Positions 11,995-25,401 of a DNA stretch of 64,000 nucleotides are shown here, piece after piece. Positions within the stretch are counted from its first letter, which is position 1, and the number at the start of each line of letters is the position of its first letter. The stretch lies in the NCBI GenBank assembly GCA_002105175.1, contig MCGE01000005.1, positions 248,001-312,000 on the forward strand, given 5' to 3'. Under the pieces are notes generated by a model. It did no database searches and had not been told where the DNA came from. It saw only the letters and a list, made by a program, of their open reading frames with translations. Origin of the DNA: Absidia repens (lineage: Eukaryota; Mucoromycota; Mucoromycetes; Mucorales; Cunninghamellaceae). A program made the position numbers and the translations under genes.

Positions 11995-13450
11995 CTATTT
12001 CTTCCCCTTTCGTTTCTTGACATCCTTTTTGGCTGGTGCAGCTGCCTATAATTATGATATATAGTTGATAAATTTTATTGCGCATAAGATATGTTTCTGT
12101 ATTGTGTTTTTTTTTTTACCCTTTTCTTGTCTGTGGGATCATTTGGTTTTGCTTTGAAAAAATCCATCATCCGGCTTTGGGTGGCCTGTTTCAAGTTTTT
12201 GGAAAGTTTTTCACACCCTTTTCTGATACGATCTTCACTATTGATTACAAACAATCACGATCAGTGACACAATATCACAGAATGGATTCTTTTTTTTTTT
12301 TTTTTTTTTCTCTTACCTAAATCCTTTGTCTTTCACTAAAAAGTCCACTACAGCCTCCACATCAGGTTCTTCCCACTTCAAGTCAAATGTATCCCCAGGT
12401 GTAACATCAGGTTTAGAGAATAACAGCCTTGCTTCATCATATTTCCAATCAATTGGTATGTTGCTTTGGAGTTTTTCGGGAAGGTGAGGCAGGGCTTTTT
12501 CAATACTTCCATATTCCTTGATCATAGAGAATGCCCGACTTGGTCCAACTCCTTTGATTGTTTCTACATAATCGCATCCCAGCAATATACAGAGATCAAT
12601 AAACTAGTTAGACAAAAAAAAAAAAAAAAAAAAAGATTGAGTACGGTTCATGAGTAGTCGTTCTAATTCCAATCCCCCGTCCTACACTACGGTTTACCTG
12701 AGGCATTGTCATATCCAGTCCAGCCAGAGCTACTTCCAAGTTTACTTCATCAATTGGCAATTTACGTTGTTCAGAGAAGGTCAAGTGACGGAGAAGGATA
12801 GGTGAAGAGAAGGTCAGGGTATCCATATCTTCAGAAGCAGCAGCATATACTTTTCCAGCACGAGCTAATTCCGCACACTGGGCTTCCGCTTCACAAGGTG
12901 CTTCAATATAAGGTATTCCCATAGTCTTCAGCAACCGTTTGCATTCATCGTTGTGTTCAGGAGTAACCCGGACAGTTCGTTTGGTGAATCGAGCAACATC
13001 TTCAGCCGTTCCTGTTTCGTTTGCTTCCTCCATTTTTGCTTGCGCGTCTTCTTTTCTGGCTTTTCGTTTGGCAAGTTCTCCAGATTTCATGGTGGGTGGC
13101 TTGCCATCAAAAACGTAAACTGGCTTGATTCCATTGTCGATCATACGGACGGTCCGATAAAACATACCCATTAAATGACTATTAATAGAACCCCATCACC
13201 GGTATGAAGAAAGAGTTAATCCAATGAATATATCCATAAAGAAATTCATATTCCATATTTACCTTGTAGTTTCGCCAGCATCATTCATGAGGACATTGCC
13301 GTCTTGTTGTCGGACAGCGATCATGAATTGGTAGATACTCATAGACGCGTCAATGGCCACCTTTCGTCCAAAATGACTTTTAATATCATTGCTTTTGATG
13401 GCGGCGGGTGCATGCTCCGAGATAAGTTTTGTTAAACCGTGAATACCCAT
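11995..13450 (-). CDS. rad27: Flap endonuclease 1 (FEN1/RAD27)
   Basis: Structure-specific 5' nuclease that removes RNA-primed 5' flaps from Okazaki fragments and acts in long-patch base-excision repair in the nucleus. Five exons: 13450..13263, 13178..12698, 12603..12317, 12237..12120 and 12045..11995. The N domain starts [20 protein letters not shown]. Metal ligands are visible: [33 protein letters not shown] and [18 protein letters not shown], the last also being the helix-three-turn-helix. A PCNA-binding PIP box QSRMMDFF lies in exon 4, followed by a lysine-rich tail KKRKGKK. Exon joins keep the family sequence without gaps, so the annotation is solid. The terminal exon is only 51 bases. 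The intron before exon 3 has a 20-base T run in the sense strand. Confidence 0.96.
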
Positions 13451-14030
13451 TACGGATGGAATGTAAAAAAGGAAAGGGAAAAAAAAAGCATGGACAAAAA
13501 AAAAAAGCGGACATTAAAACATCGAGTCACGAAAAATTCATGCTTGGGAATCTACGCCGCATACAGCAAGCGGTATATTATTTCTATTGAGACAAAGCGC
13601 AATTTTTTTTTTCCGGGCGATAGGATTTCAACAAGCCCAATAACCAATTATCATGTGTATAAAATTTTCAAACGAGAAACTGAAAATTAATGCAAAGTAA
13701 ATATCTTTTTAAAATACCAACTTTTTACACGTCCCAATTTTTTTTCCCCTATCACATCCCAAATTTATCATACCACCGTCTTAATTTATTTCACCTGCGT
13801 CTCAAATTAAAGGTTGATAAACTGTACCATAAATCAAATAAAAGGGGCAGTAAAATTATGTACAATTTTATTGAATGATAGTATAAAGTCATGAATAAGT
13901 AAGTAAACTAATATAATACTACAGAAAATTATAGTCGTAATAATAATAATAAAATAAAAATATTAGCAATAAACTAAAATCAATATAAATAATACTAATT
14001 GGCAATGAGGGGGGGGGAACCACCAGCAAA
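13451..14030. other. Intergenic region between FEN1 and the cyclase gene
   Basis: This holds the FEN1 promoter (just above 13450) and the 3' UTR of the cyclase (below 14031). There is an (ATT)n-like low-complexity stretch near 13935-13955 and a G8 run at 14010-14018. I see no gene. Confidence 0.5.
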
Positions 14031-17000
14031 TCAAGAAGCATGATAATCAGTAGTCGATAGAGTATAATCAGCTGGTTTACCTTCACAGTAATAGTTTTGT
14101 GGATCACCATTGCAATATGCTTCAATCGATATGCCCATGCTGTCCAAATCCAAAGCTGCTTTTTCAGTCCATTCCATTCGGTCCACCGGCGTGAAGGCAT
14201 ATTTCCCAAGAATGGAACAATAATATGCTTTCAAAAATTTAATTTCGTTGATAAACTTCATTTCAAAAAAGCCATGCCGTAAGACCTGCATACATGAATA
14301 ATACTGATATTAGTACAAGTTTTTCACTTTGAGTCATCATCACACATTCATGCATTACCATGTAACCTTCTACAATTCGACCAGTAGATATATAAGGGAA
14401 GGCCCGTGCTAGATATAGAGATGGTTCAGCAAATTCCCATAGCTTGACTTGCTGGAAAGCATTGTTGATACACGTCACGCCTCGATGAAATCGTTCATAG
14501 CCATCTTTGTTTCCTAAAGTAATGAGGTGCTTCTCTTTATCTTCCAACAATAAATAAAATCCCATAACCGCAAAAATTAATCCGTAAATAGGAAAAATAT
14601 TGGCTATGCATAAAATCAGAGTTAGAATTGTCAGATTTTTTAATATCGTATACATCAACTTACGAGTCACAGTGAGAGAAGGTAGTATTTCCAAAAACGA
14701 TCCAATATGAGAATGCGCCAGGTCATAATTTTGTTTGCGTATGTAGTAACAAAGAAGAGTCCCATGAATTGCAATAGCGTTGTAATTGGTGGTCTTGCCG
14801 ACTTGAGTTTCCAAAAGTAATACCGGAGCTGAGCAGTCGTCCAAAGTATTGTTCACAATAGAATTCCCAAGATTGTACACCGCTAACCAAATTTCTGCTT
14901 CATAGTCGCGATTGATACGTGCAGTGTCCGCCATCAATTTAATCAACGCCAAATCATCAGGACAGTCATCCAAAACACCTTCAAAAATACGAGTAGTTAC
15001 CACTAAAGCCACCGCCCGATAGAATGCTTGACAGTCCGTCACCACACCAAAGGTCCGTGTGTTTTCAATGGCAAGATAGGTCAGAGATCTAGCATCATGG
15101 AATTTTCCAGCAGCGAAGTACAAGTAAGCACAAACAGTCAGAGCATCTGCATGCCACTTCTGGTTCATATTTTGTAGAGCCATTGACATGTAATACACAC
15201 TATCATGTCGCTTTTCATCAAGCCAACACACCAAGGAATGCCTTGACAAAAAGAGAGTATAATTGGAGCCAGTATCACATAGTTTTTCGCACGCGTTGAG
15301 CCCAACCAGGGAGGTAAACGCAAAGCTTCTTCCATTTCCAGTGTACACATAGATATTGGAAAGTTGTCGCATAATGTCCACCACCCGTCTTCCTAGATCT
15401 GGATTTACCCTTCGCCGAGTAAGATTCAATAATGGGAGCCAATGTCGATGCTTGTACTGTTCGAACCAATTCATCCAAAATTGCAAAAAAAAGGACACCT
15501 TGTTCTTGGGCCATGATTTGTCTAGACAAGAGAGCGCCATAAATAAACAACGTTCACCTTCATTGAGTTCAGTACGCATCGTAAAGCAAACCCCAAGCCT
15601 GTAGTAGATGTCACTGAGATGGGTCCATCCAAATTCCGGTATCATGTCTTCGTTGTCCTTCAAAATACTGATAATTCGCTCTAACTGAGATGTCGCTTCC
15701 GGTAGTAGGTAGGATTTCATGTTGAAGGTCGAGAGTTCTTGTAGGTAATATATTTGTTTAATAAGGTCATCTGTCTGGAGGTAATGTCGAGTCACCTTCC
15801 CCAAAATTTGCGCTTGATTATCGACGTCTAAGAGTTTTTCGTAATAGCGAGCCAAACATCGATGAAGAGTGATCCGGTGCTCATAAGACACCAATTCATA
15901 AATCGTTTTGGGAATAGTATCGTGGAGGAAGGAGTACTCTGCTGATGATTCTTTGTCGTTCCTGTTGATGTTACCACTATCGTCATTGCTATTGGAGCGA
16001 GTAAGGAAGTTGTACACATCATACCGTTTGAGTAATTTTTCCACGACCTTCAAATCTGTTTGGTGATAAATTGTGTTGGATGGTTGAATTGCGGCGCCCA
16101 CCTCGTATATCGAGAAATACTGGTCCAAACAGCTAGCAACCTAAAGACAAAGGCATAAATAAAAAAAGAAGTATGAGCTAAAATAGGTTTCCATTCTTCC
16201 TAACCTCTTCCCCTATATCTATATTTTTACCGTCAAAAATTCCTGGTAGTTGGAATTTAACCGATCAAACTGCATTTTGATAACCCGACTATAGTTGAAG
16301 TTGCCCAAAAAATTTTCCAAATCAAACTGGTTACTGGTAGGAATCAGTTCGCCATTTTTCACCATCACATGATCGAAGTCTTTCAGGATAATAGCCATGT
16401 TCCTAAGGTATGATGAATAATTGTGAATTTTTTGGGTCAATCATGTTTCCCGCTTTCTATCTATACTTTACGTCACATATAAAGGGTTTCCATTTGTCCG
16501 GTCCTGTCATTGAATAAAATCTGTTAGTATGACATATACTACCACAGCGCATAAATATTTTTGTTGTATTTGTGATTTACCTGTATCACATGCACAATAG
16601 CAGGATTGACTCTATCAACACCAGCACCACAGTTTTGAAGTATAATCTTGTCGATGTCAGAGGTCCCAAGCCCGGTAAGGGTAATTTGACTAGTTGTACC
16701 AGTTCCACAGAATTCAGCAATAAAATCCATGTTGTCGTTTTTCGATAGGCGAGTGGCAAAGAGCATCATTACATTATTACAGTCTTCGTGTATGTATTGG
16801 AGCATCGAAAGAGACGGTGCATCGGTCCCTAATTATCAAGAGTAGTAAGCATCAAATGAAGACACTGCTTTTTTTTTTTTCCCACTTACATTGCATATCA
16901 TCACATATCATGAAAACCATAACGAATTGAGACAAATACTTGATCATGCGTCCTATAACACCAGTGAGCAGTATGTCACGAGCACGACCATCAATGTGTT

Positions 17001-20000
17001 TTGTATATTTGTTGTTTTCGATATCACTAAGATCGCTAGACAGGTCTCTGAATAAAGGCAGCATTGATACATTTTCCCCGCATTTGTCGAGGCACCGAAG
17101 AATCAGATCCACCAATTCATTAGTTTCTTCACCGCGATCCTGAATGTTTTGTTGTTCATGGCGCTCTTTTCTATGTAAGGTTTGCTGTTGTTGAGGAGGA
17201 TTGCTGATAGAGGATGGTGGGTCAGATTGTGTATCTATTGAGTTGTTAGCGTCAAGAGGTTGGATGTTGGTGTCCTTGTTTGTCGGATAGTAGAGGCTAC
17301 TGTCGTGATGGCTATTCAAAGAATCGATAAACGACCGGTGTTTTTTGGATCCGGAAGATGTACTAGCATCTTTTTCAAGCTGATTCATTGATAATGCTGA
17401 TAGTCGGTTTGCTGTCGAGTTCGCGTCCTTTGTATTTTTGCCAGGTCGAGTTGCGATTGTTGTGTTGGTAGGCACTTTGTCGGAGTCAATGAGTTCGAAT
17501 AGAGATATAACAATGTTTCGGATGGTGTAATATTTGGTGCTCTTCTCAACTAGTAAGATATGAATACGTTTAGTCAAAAATAACAATAGTCATGCTCTGT
17601 TCTTACCTTCAGTAGATGATGTCCAGCTATAAATAGGAAACCGAAATGGTGAGTAAAATAGTTCTTTTCCGAGGTTTGATTGTAACTTACCATGTAAAAA
17701 AATCATCGTTGCTTTTCTGTGCAAACTGATCATGTAATGTTCGACAAAACAAGGTTTTTCCGCTTCCAGTATGACCCAAAATTGCCAAAAAATGATGATT
17801 TGGGGAATATAACCAACTATCCAAAAAGCCAAGAGCGTTTTCCAGTTCAGATCGATAACCAACAAAGTTTTTAAATCCATCGCTTCCCGGCAATTGTGAC
17901 ACTTGTTTGTTTTTTGTAGAGCTAAAGTTCAGTAATCCATATATTTGTACAGGTTCCTTCTTCCCCTTGACAGAATTGGCACCGAAATCTTCAAATTCGC
18001 ATTGGGACCCAATTTGTTCTTTGGTGGCTTGATCACAGACAATGTTGCGTTTTGAGAATGAAAACTTGAGCATCCGCACAGCAATAATAATGGCATCACC
18101 GGCAATAGCAGCATCCCGACGATAAGGACTATCCATAGGCAGCACCGCATTGAATATTCCCCCAGATGCCAGAGCAATAGAAAAGTCAGGAAGAAATTTC
18201 CGATATTCATCACGTAACTTGACCGCTGCTTTCGCCGCAAATACAGCCTCACTTTCATGAGACAAAGGAGGCAAACCAAAAATTCCCAATATAGTTGCGC
18301 CTAGTTGTATCATGATCCATCCCCCATTCAAATATTAAAGGGAAAAGTGAGTTGAAGCTAATATCATATAGAGAATATTCTCGTGATTGGATTTTACCTT
18401 TATCATCCACAGCAAATTGTTGAAGCATGCCTTCATACTTGACCAGCCGCCGTATGGCCAAATAAAGGGCTTTTTGAGCCTTTTGCAATCCGTCTTGTTG
18501 GTTCACATGAATTTTTCCCAGGCTGATAAACATAATAGTCGCTTCGCGGAACTGTGCTGGGAAGTTGCCTTCGACACTATGTTGTAAACGGTAGAGAGAG
18601 CTTCGGTTGAGGTACTTGAAGTATTGTAGGCTGGGATCCATCGTCAAATTCAAAAAAGAGGTGTCGCGAGTCTTAGGTACCAGTGGTTCAATTTTCAGTT
18701 GCGAAGCTTGGCAAATCAAACCAGGACGATCAGAAAGATATTCCGCATTAAGCTGACCAGGACCGGCCATGAGAAGTTGCTGCTGTTGCTGATTTCGAGA
18801 CAGGGTGGTACTTTTGCCAAAGTCGAATCCCTTCACCACATAATATCCATCTCGCATTTCAAAAGGAAGAAGCATCGTTTTTTGGTTGACCACTTGGAAG
18901 GCTTCGGGTGTGATACTGATTTCGCCCGCCTTGGCCGCCGAGAGTGCTTTGTCGAGAGATTCTACCGCTTCGCCACCAATAGCATATTCCAGTCGTCCAC
19001 GATAACGTAAAAAGTAGTCGTCATAGGCTGATGTTGTTCCCGAACGTGTTGTTTTTGGTCGTGCTTTCCCATCGTGCCCTTGATTATCGTCGCCCTCACC
19101 AGCAGTTGTATCGTCAGATATCCTGTCCTTGTTCTTATCCATGCCTTCATCGGTATTGCTGCTTTTGTTGCCGGTATTTGCTGGTACTTGCGGGACAAAA
19201 AGTGGGACTTCGGTGATGGCACCCTTCGGATCAATATCACCAAGAATGACATTTGTGACATTACCACAAGACACCGCAATGTGAAGTTCAAGATCGATGG
19301 ATTTGATGTCAGTGTTGTTGGATGATTGAGAGCTAATGTTGCTGGAACGTCGACGATTGGTCACCTTTGATAATAGATGGTCGTAATGTTTCTTCTTGAA
19401 TGGATTGATGCCCCACATGTGTTCATCAGGATACGTATTGCCAGCACCAGCTGTTTTGCTTGATTGGAGTTGTGATCTAATAGTGTTCGACCTCTTCTTC
19501 AATTTCTTGCTATCCAAAAGCAGAACATCTTCATTGACACCGTTATCCACCGCCTTATTGTCCTTTTTCTTGTTGTTGCTTTTTCCATTGCCAGTTTTCC
19601 CTTCGTATAAGCTGTCAAACATCGATAACCGTCGTTGTGGATCTTTTTCACTGTGATGCCGTTGAATTTCACCCCCTGGTCCACGATGGCGTATAATTTC
19701 TTCTGCAGTGAGATAAACCCGAAAGTGCGACTGTCGAGCCAGTAACTGTAAACCACATTCAATAGCTTTTCGTACCAAAACGTGCCTTTGTCTTTGAGAT
19801 ATATCTTGCGGTCCGTCATCCATCAGTGAGTCCCCAGAAGATCGTCGATCATTTGTAAGAGAGGGTTGAAAGGACACCAAGAGAGCATCACCTAGAAACT
19901 AGAGGATTGAATGGTAAGTTGAATAAAGCCAACCCGTCTGTGAAAACTCCTATTTCATAAGTACTAACTAACCTTGACAACATCACCACCATAGAATTCA

Positions 20001-20547
20001 ATGATTTTGATACACTAGGAGTTTATCACAAGAAGAAGAAAGAAGAGGATCAATTCCTGATTTCTTGATAATGCATGCATTAATGGTGTTACCTCGCCCA
20101 TGTATTCCCCGATTTCGGATGATATAGCCTCTGGAGCCGATTCGCCTTTTTCAGTGGCAAGGGTTGTAAGCTTTGATATAACCAGGAATATAATACAAAG
20201 AAGCATACCATAAGTACGTGAGTTGATAAACTACTCCATTTCTTGTTTTACTTACTTTGCTAAATCCTATACACAGTTTGATGTAAGAAGAGATTTGGTA
20301 AGATCGCGAATCTTTTAAATGGTAGTGCCATTTTGTTTCTTACCAACAACATCGGCCATAAGCACAACACCAAATTGTGTCATACTGTAGGGTATTTCTA
20401 TGTTTTCTTCACGGTCATGGAGAGAGCGTACAAACTATTTTATTTTATTTTTAAGAAAAAGCAATCGAAACATGAGTATATAAAAAGATAATGAAAAAAA
20501 AATCACGATCAACTTACTTTCGTGATAAATGGTGCAATGTTAAACAT
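14031..20547 (-). CDS. Soluble adenylyl cyclase-like protein (class III cyclase, NTPase, TPR-like C-terminus)
   Basis: Large multi-exon gene, roughly 1,800-1,900 residues, laid out like animal soluble adenylyl cyclase ADCY10. The start ATG at 20547 (MFNIAPFITK) is the best candidate but not proven. The first cyclase domain has both metal aspartates, VLMADVVGFSKLTT and EFYGGDVVKFLGDALL. It contains a low-complexity insert of about 150 residues before LELHIAVSCGNVTNVILGD. The second domain begins REATIMFISLGKIHVNQQDG, with no aspartate at the metal position, and ends VKGKKEPVQIYGL. An NTPase follows, with Walker A GHTGSGKT in ILGHTGSGKTLFCRTL. The remaining ~1,000 residues are helical, TPR-like, and end TTDYHAS. 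An 11-nt exon (20256-20266) and a ~20-nt exon near 17610-17630 are needed to keep the frame. The likely product is cAMP in the cytosol. It is not the Cyr1-type fungal cyclase, as it has no leucine-rich repeats. Confidence 0.85.
20256..20266 (-). other. 11-nt micro-exon of the cyclase gene
   Basis: On the minus strand TATAG is followed by GATTTAGCAAA and then GTAAGT. With one base carried from the exon before, it encodes G-F-S-K, completing the cyclase metal motif DVVGFSKLTT. Skipping it would break the frame within the catalytic site. Confidence 0.85.
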
Positions 20548-20660
20548 TACAAAATGTGATCGTCCTGCTGCAATGGCATCAAGTATTTTAAAGAGAGACA
20601 ATCAACCGCTGATAGATAAACTGACAAAATCAATAAATCCAGTTGTACTTAAATACAAAG

Positions 20661-20733
<73 letters not shown>

Positions 20734-20863
20734 TCATGAAAATAAAAATCCCCGGCCCGCCGTAATCCCAGTTTTTCCATTCATGCAGTATATAGGATAA
20801 AAATCAAAAAAATCATAATTAAGTTACCAAATAAGATTTTTTATTTTATTCATAACATAATTT
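20548..20863. promoter_or_regulatory. Cyclase upstream region with a 71-base A tract
   Basis: This short gap lies between the cyclase start (20547, minus) and the end of RAT1 (20864, minus), so it must hold the cyclase promoter as well as the RAT1 3' UTR. An uninterrupted run of 71 A occupies 20661-20731 on the plus strand, about 115 bases upstream of the proposed start. Such tracts exclude nucleosomes in fungal promoters, but a function here is inference. Confidence 0.5.
20661..20731. repeat. 71-base A homopolymer
   Basis: Pure A on the plus strand, the longest homopolymer in the window. It ends at GATCATG. The true length may differ in the organism because such runs are copied and sequenced inaccurately. 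Confidence 0.95.
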
Positions 20864-23800
20864 TCAATGATCATAACTATGTCTACTATTACTAGAATAA
20901 CCAGATGGATGGGCACCACCTCGACCACGATAGCCATGCTGTTGGTTATTATACCCGCCCCGATTGCCTTGGTTGTACCCTCCGCGATTCTGGTAATTCC
21001 CACGACCTTGATTATACCCGCCACGGTTGTATCCTTGCTGTTGATAGCCTTGTTGTTGGTAACCCTGTTGCTGGTAGCCTTGTTGCTGATAATACCCCTG
21101 TTGCTGTTGGCTTTGCTGTTGATATCCTCCATAACTTTGTTGATAGCCGCCACGATTTTGACCATACGCGCCACGTCCACCACGCCCACCTCTTGAGTAA
21201 CCACTATGTGAAAAAAAAAAAAATTGGGTGCAGGGAAAAAAGTTCATGTGAGTCAGCTCAATTTTCTATCATAGACCATGTTCATCATTTTTTATTCTTT
21301 TTACTTACTACTCTTGCTGTTGATAGCCGGCATTTCTATTGGCATAATATTGATCAGTAGGGGGACCATTACCATGACTGTAGTTGTAGTTGTCATATTG
21401 TTGTTGAGGGAACCTTGTATCTTGATATCCTCCACGGCCATAACCACCACGTCCTCCACCTCTTCGAGGGAATTTATTGTTGCTAAGTAATAGTAGGAAA
21501 AAATATGAGTACGCGATTCACAATTCACTATTCAATCTCTTGTTCTTTGGTGAGAAGAAAATATGCTATACTTACTAATCCCTGTATTCTTCTAAATGTT
21601 GAATTTGAGGAGTCCAACCTTGGTTGTTGCGATAACGTCGTTGTTGTTCGATCTTCTCAAATGTTGCAAATTTCAAATCTTCATAATTTAACACATTGGC
21701 ATTGAGTTTGAGATTGCGTAAAAGGCCCGTGCTATAACTGTGATCCTCCGGTAACTTTGGTAGCATATACACCACACTACACCCGCAAAGCAAATCCAAA
21801 TCATGTTAGTCTTCCAAGCAAAAAATACCATTATATATATATATATATTTTTACCTTATAGATCTATCATTCGCAATATCTTCTAAGCCGTGATTCGGTA
21901 AAGGGCTTCGGAATGTACTTCTGGGAATACATTCATCATCTTTGTCCACTTGGCCCGTCAAACCGTCAGTCAATCGTCCATCAAGTTGCAAGTGTTCGTC
22001 AGTATTACGTTTGGCATACACCGTGCTAATGTAATCATAAGCTTTGTGGCTTTCGCTGAGATAGAGATAAGATGGCCCAATAGAGTTGCGGATTTTTTCT
22101 TCTTCTGTCAATTGATCATAGACTTCAAGCATGGCGTCCAAGAGTCGTTTAGTGTCAATGAAAGGAAGTTTGACCACACCTGGAAAAGAACGACAATAGA
22201 AGTGTTAGTACCATAATATACACAGAAAACGAGAGCTTTTTTATGTATTTACCTTGCCATTCCCATTTTTTGCCATCCATATCAACATCAAATTCTATGG
22301 GATAGAAATCTATGATTGCAGAATCTTCGTCTGTCATGAGGTGGTGGAACGGTTTAGGGATATGAGATCGACTATATAATAAGGGCAGAAAAAAAATTGG
22401 TTAAACAACGTTTCATCTTCTATTCCAAATTTCTTTTTATCTTTCTTACCTTGCTGCAGGCAACACACCCATCAATTGTTCAAACGGCTTGAAGGGCTGG
22501 CTGAGTTCAAATTTGATGTCAAAACTGTCAATATTTACAAAATCGGAGGCCATTGGAGCATAATGATATGGGTAGTACCAAGACCAAGAGACACAACCCT
22601 AATAAATGCATTGTTAGTATACCAGAAAAGGCAATTTTCCCCAAATAAGTTGATATGTATCAATTTACCTTGTAATAGTATGCAAACACCCAACAAAGAC
22701 CTTCACAATATGACTTTACAACACTATTAATAAAAGAACAAACAGATGAGTTTGTATTATTCCTTTTTTTTTATACAATCCCAATCACCATTTACTCATT
22801 GATTTCATCACGATCTTCAGGTCTGAATCCAAATTTGAGAGTGTAGTATCGTTCCTTCCATCCAGTTTCCCAAAGTCTAATAAAAATAAATAATAAACAG
22901 TTAGTCATTGCCTCATTTTGACTATTTTAACACTTCCTTCATTACCTAACAGCATCATCAGGCTCACGTTCACGAGCAGCGTCATCCTTTGCTTTCTTGT
23001 CTGCCTCCACCTTTTCTAGAATAGCCTTCCCTTGTGCCACAAGATCAGTATCTTCTACGTTATCAGGAGCATCTTCGTCATCATCGCCATCGGCAGTTCC
23101 GTTTTCTGGTTCGTCTTCAGCCTTTCGCTTAGTTCCCCTTGAAGAGCTGGATGGTTCACCTGAAGTAACTTGATCATCTCCGCCATTCATCAATTGAGCT
23201 TTGAGAGAAGCAGCAGCAGATTGGTTGGCAGCAGATTGGTTTCCAGCCATACGTAAAGCTGCACGATTTCGGACAACATCGACATTGGACATCCCAGCGT
23301 TAGGATCATTTACAGGAGCAGCAGATAAATCAGCAAAAGTAAATTGGGGCATTGCATCTGCAGTTTGTTGGCCGTAAGATTGTTGTTGTTGTCGTCTATC
23401 ATTGTCCAGTTTTCGGCGCTTCGCATTTCGCTTTCGGCGTTCTTCCTCTATTCATCCAAAAGGTAAATGGTGAGTAAAAATATATTAGCGCCTTACAGAC
23501 TGAATATAATATAATACTTACTATCACGACGTTCGGAGAAAATAGAATCTTCCATTTTACCAAGTTCAGTGACCAAGATTTGCACACGTTTCAGATCCAC
23601 CTAGAAAAAAAAATTATGTCAGATATTTTTATGTATCATATTTTCTTCATTTCCCTTTTCACCAGGATTTAATGTTTGCTTACCTCTCCATTGTATGTCA
23701 TATAGCCACCCATAACCGGCATACATTGCTTCCATAACAAGCTCAAAGTACTGATAGCGCCTTCGCGAATTTCCAAGGAAGGTAAATGGGGCAAGAAATC

Positions 23801-25401
23801 ATTACCAACAAAGAAACACATGAACACCCAGTCATCCACCGCCCGTTCAAAGTCGTATTCCAATCCAGGCACATCAAATCGCAAAGCGTGTTCCAAATAT
23901 TCCCGTAAGACGTTGATGTGTAAAAAGACATAAGGTTTCGCTTTTGCTTGTTGTTCCGCTTGTTCCGCAGCCGTTTTTTCAAAGACCGACATATCCACTA
24001 TTTTCCCAGCAGCTTCGGATGCTTGAGCATTGACTATCCCAAGAGGAACAAAAAAAAAAATATTAAAAAATACACCATACCATATACTCATTTTTGATGC
24101 TGTTTCTTTTCTTTTTACTTACCACGACAATCCACTGCACTATGACCAGGCTTGTGGCAAATATCACAGTTTTTCCCTTTAGATTGTTGGACGGCAACAT
24201 CTTCACGCAGCACTTTGAAATGAGGTTCATGGGTGCCAAGAGACAACATGATCAAATCGGCATCCTTAAAAAAGCATCCAAATCAGTTCACAATTCCACT
24301 AATCATTTCCTTTTCTTTAAAATTTCTTACCAAACCATACATGACATGAGAGGTGTTGGGATCGTGTTCAGGACGGGATCGTTGCACGCGAATAAATTCC
24401 ATCACTTTGTGTTCCCCTTCACCAGGGACAGTAGCATCAGAAAGGATGACCTTCAACTAAAAAGTAAAACCGTAACCGCCGCAATCATGATAAAACAATG
24501 TGTAAATGATATAATCTAAAAATAAAAATGATTTCACAGCAGCTTACGTTTTTCCAAAGCGGATCATTGTTTTGCTTCTCGGCAATATAGTAGCGTAAGC
24601 AAAAGGCAAGGTGAGCCATGAATGGAGTTCCAGGTGTAATGCAGTTCGAGTCAAACTTGTCTTCCTTCTTGCCAGGTAGTTGACTTTCTTGACCAATTTC
24701 TGCGTAATAAAGAAATGAAATGAGTATGCCTTGCTGTGATCGATTTTCTATGTTCACTTACTAGCCAAATCGTCTCTAACCTTTTCGGCGGCTTGGCGTT
24801 CAATGTCAGCTAGTTGTGCAGCACGGAAACGACGAGATCGTTGTTGATTCATTTTCGCACGTGGAGCAACACCGTCTACACATATGTAATGTAAACACAA
24901 GAGGAGTTAGTTGACTGGACAATGTAATTCATGGGTTAAAAGTCTTACCAATAGCCATGTAGAGAATTTTTCTCGGGCGAACCATATTGACGATACGATC
25001 TATGTAAGCAAAGATATCGACAATCATTTCATCTTCGGTACTAGGAGCAGGCTAAAAAGAAGGTAACGTAAGTAAGAACGGATCGATACAAAGCGAAAAA
25101 CATAAATACGGCTTACTTTGTCTTCAGGATGACAACAAGGATGAATGATACCGTTCATATCCAAATACAAATTGTCAAATTCTTCACCATTAGGGTTTGG
25201 TTTCGTGGTGTCGACAGGCATATGGACACCATTGATAGTTGTGCCGTGTTCTTCGATCACTTGACTTGAAACTTTAGGAAACTTTTCCGCTAACCATCTA
25301 TCATATCGATCGAGAAAAATTATATAAAGATTGTTATCAGCTACTAGCAGATCATTTAGTGAATATTGTTGATTTTACCTGAAAAATGCAGGAACACCCA
25401 T
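20864..25401 (-). CDS. rat1: 5'-3' exoribonuclease 2 (RAT1/XRN2), nuclear
   Basis: Nuclear processive 5'-3' exonuclease that degrades and trims RNA and drives torpedo termination of RNA polymerase II. The first exon is short (MGVPAFF, start 25401). Conserved blocks follow: [72 protein letters not shown], a CCHC knuckle [14 protein letters not shown] as in XRN2, and [21 protein letters not shown] charged, disordered linker with [11 protein letters not shown] is next, then the C-terminal segment that in Rat1 contacts Rai1 ([20 protein letters not shown]). The tail is rich in R, G, Q and Y (repeated [10 protein letters not shown] and RGGY) and ends [10 protein letters not shown]. There are more than fifteen short introns. 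The RGG/Q tail is longer than in yeast Rat1 and looks like an RNA-binding, phase-separating tail. Divergent from uS12m. Confidence 0.95.

Noticed and set aside
20867..21360. Several open frames on both strands over the RAT1 tail
   Set aside because: The G/Q/Y/R repeats of the RAT1 C-terminus create long frames on the other strand and phases; only the RGG/Q frame joins the gene.
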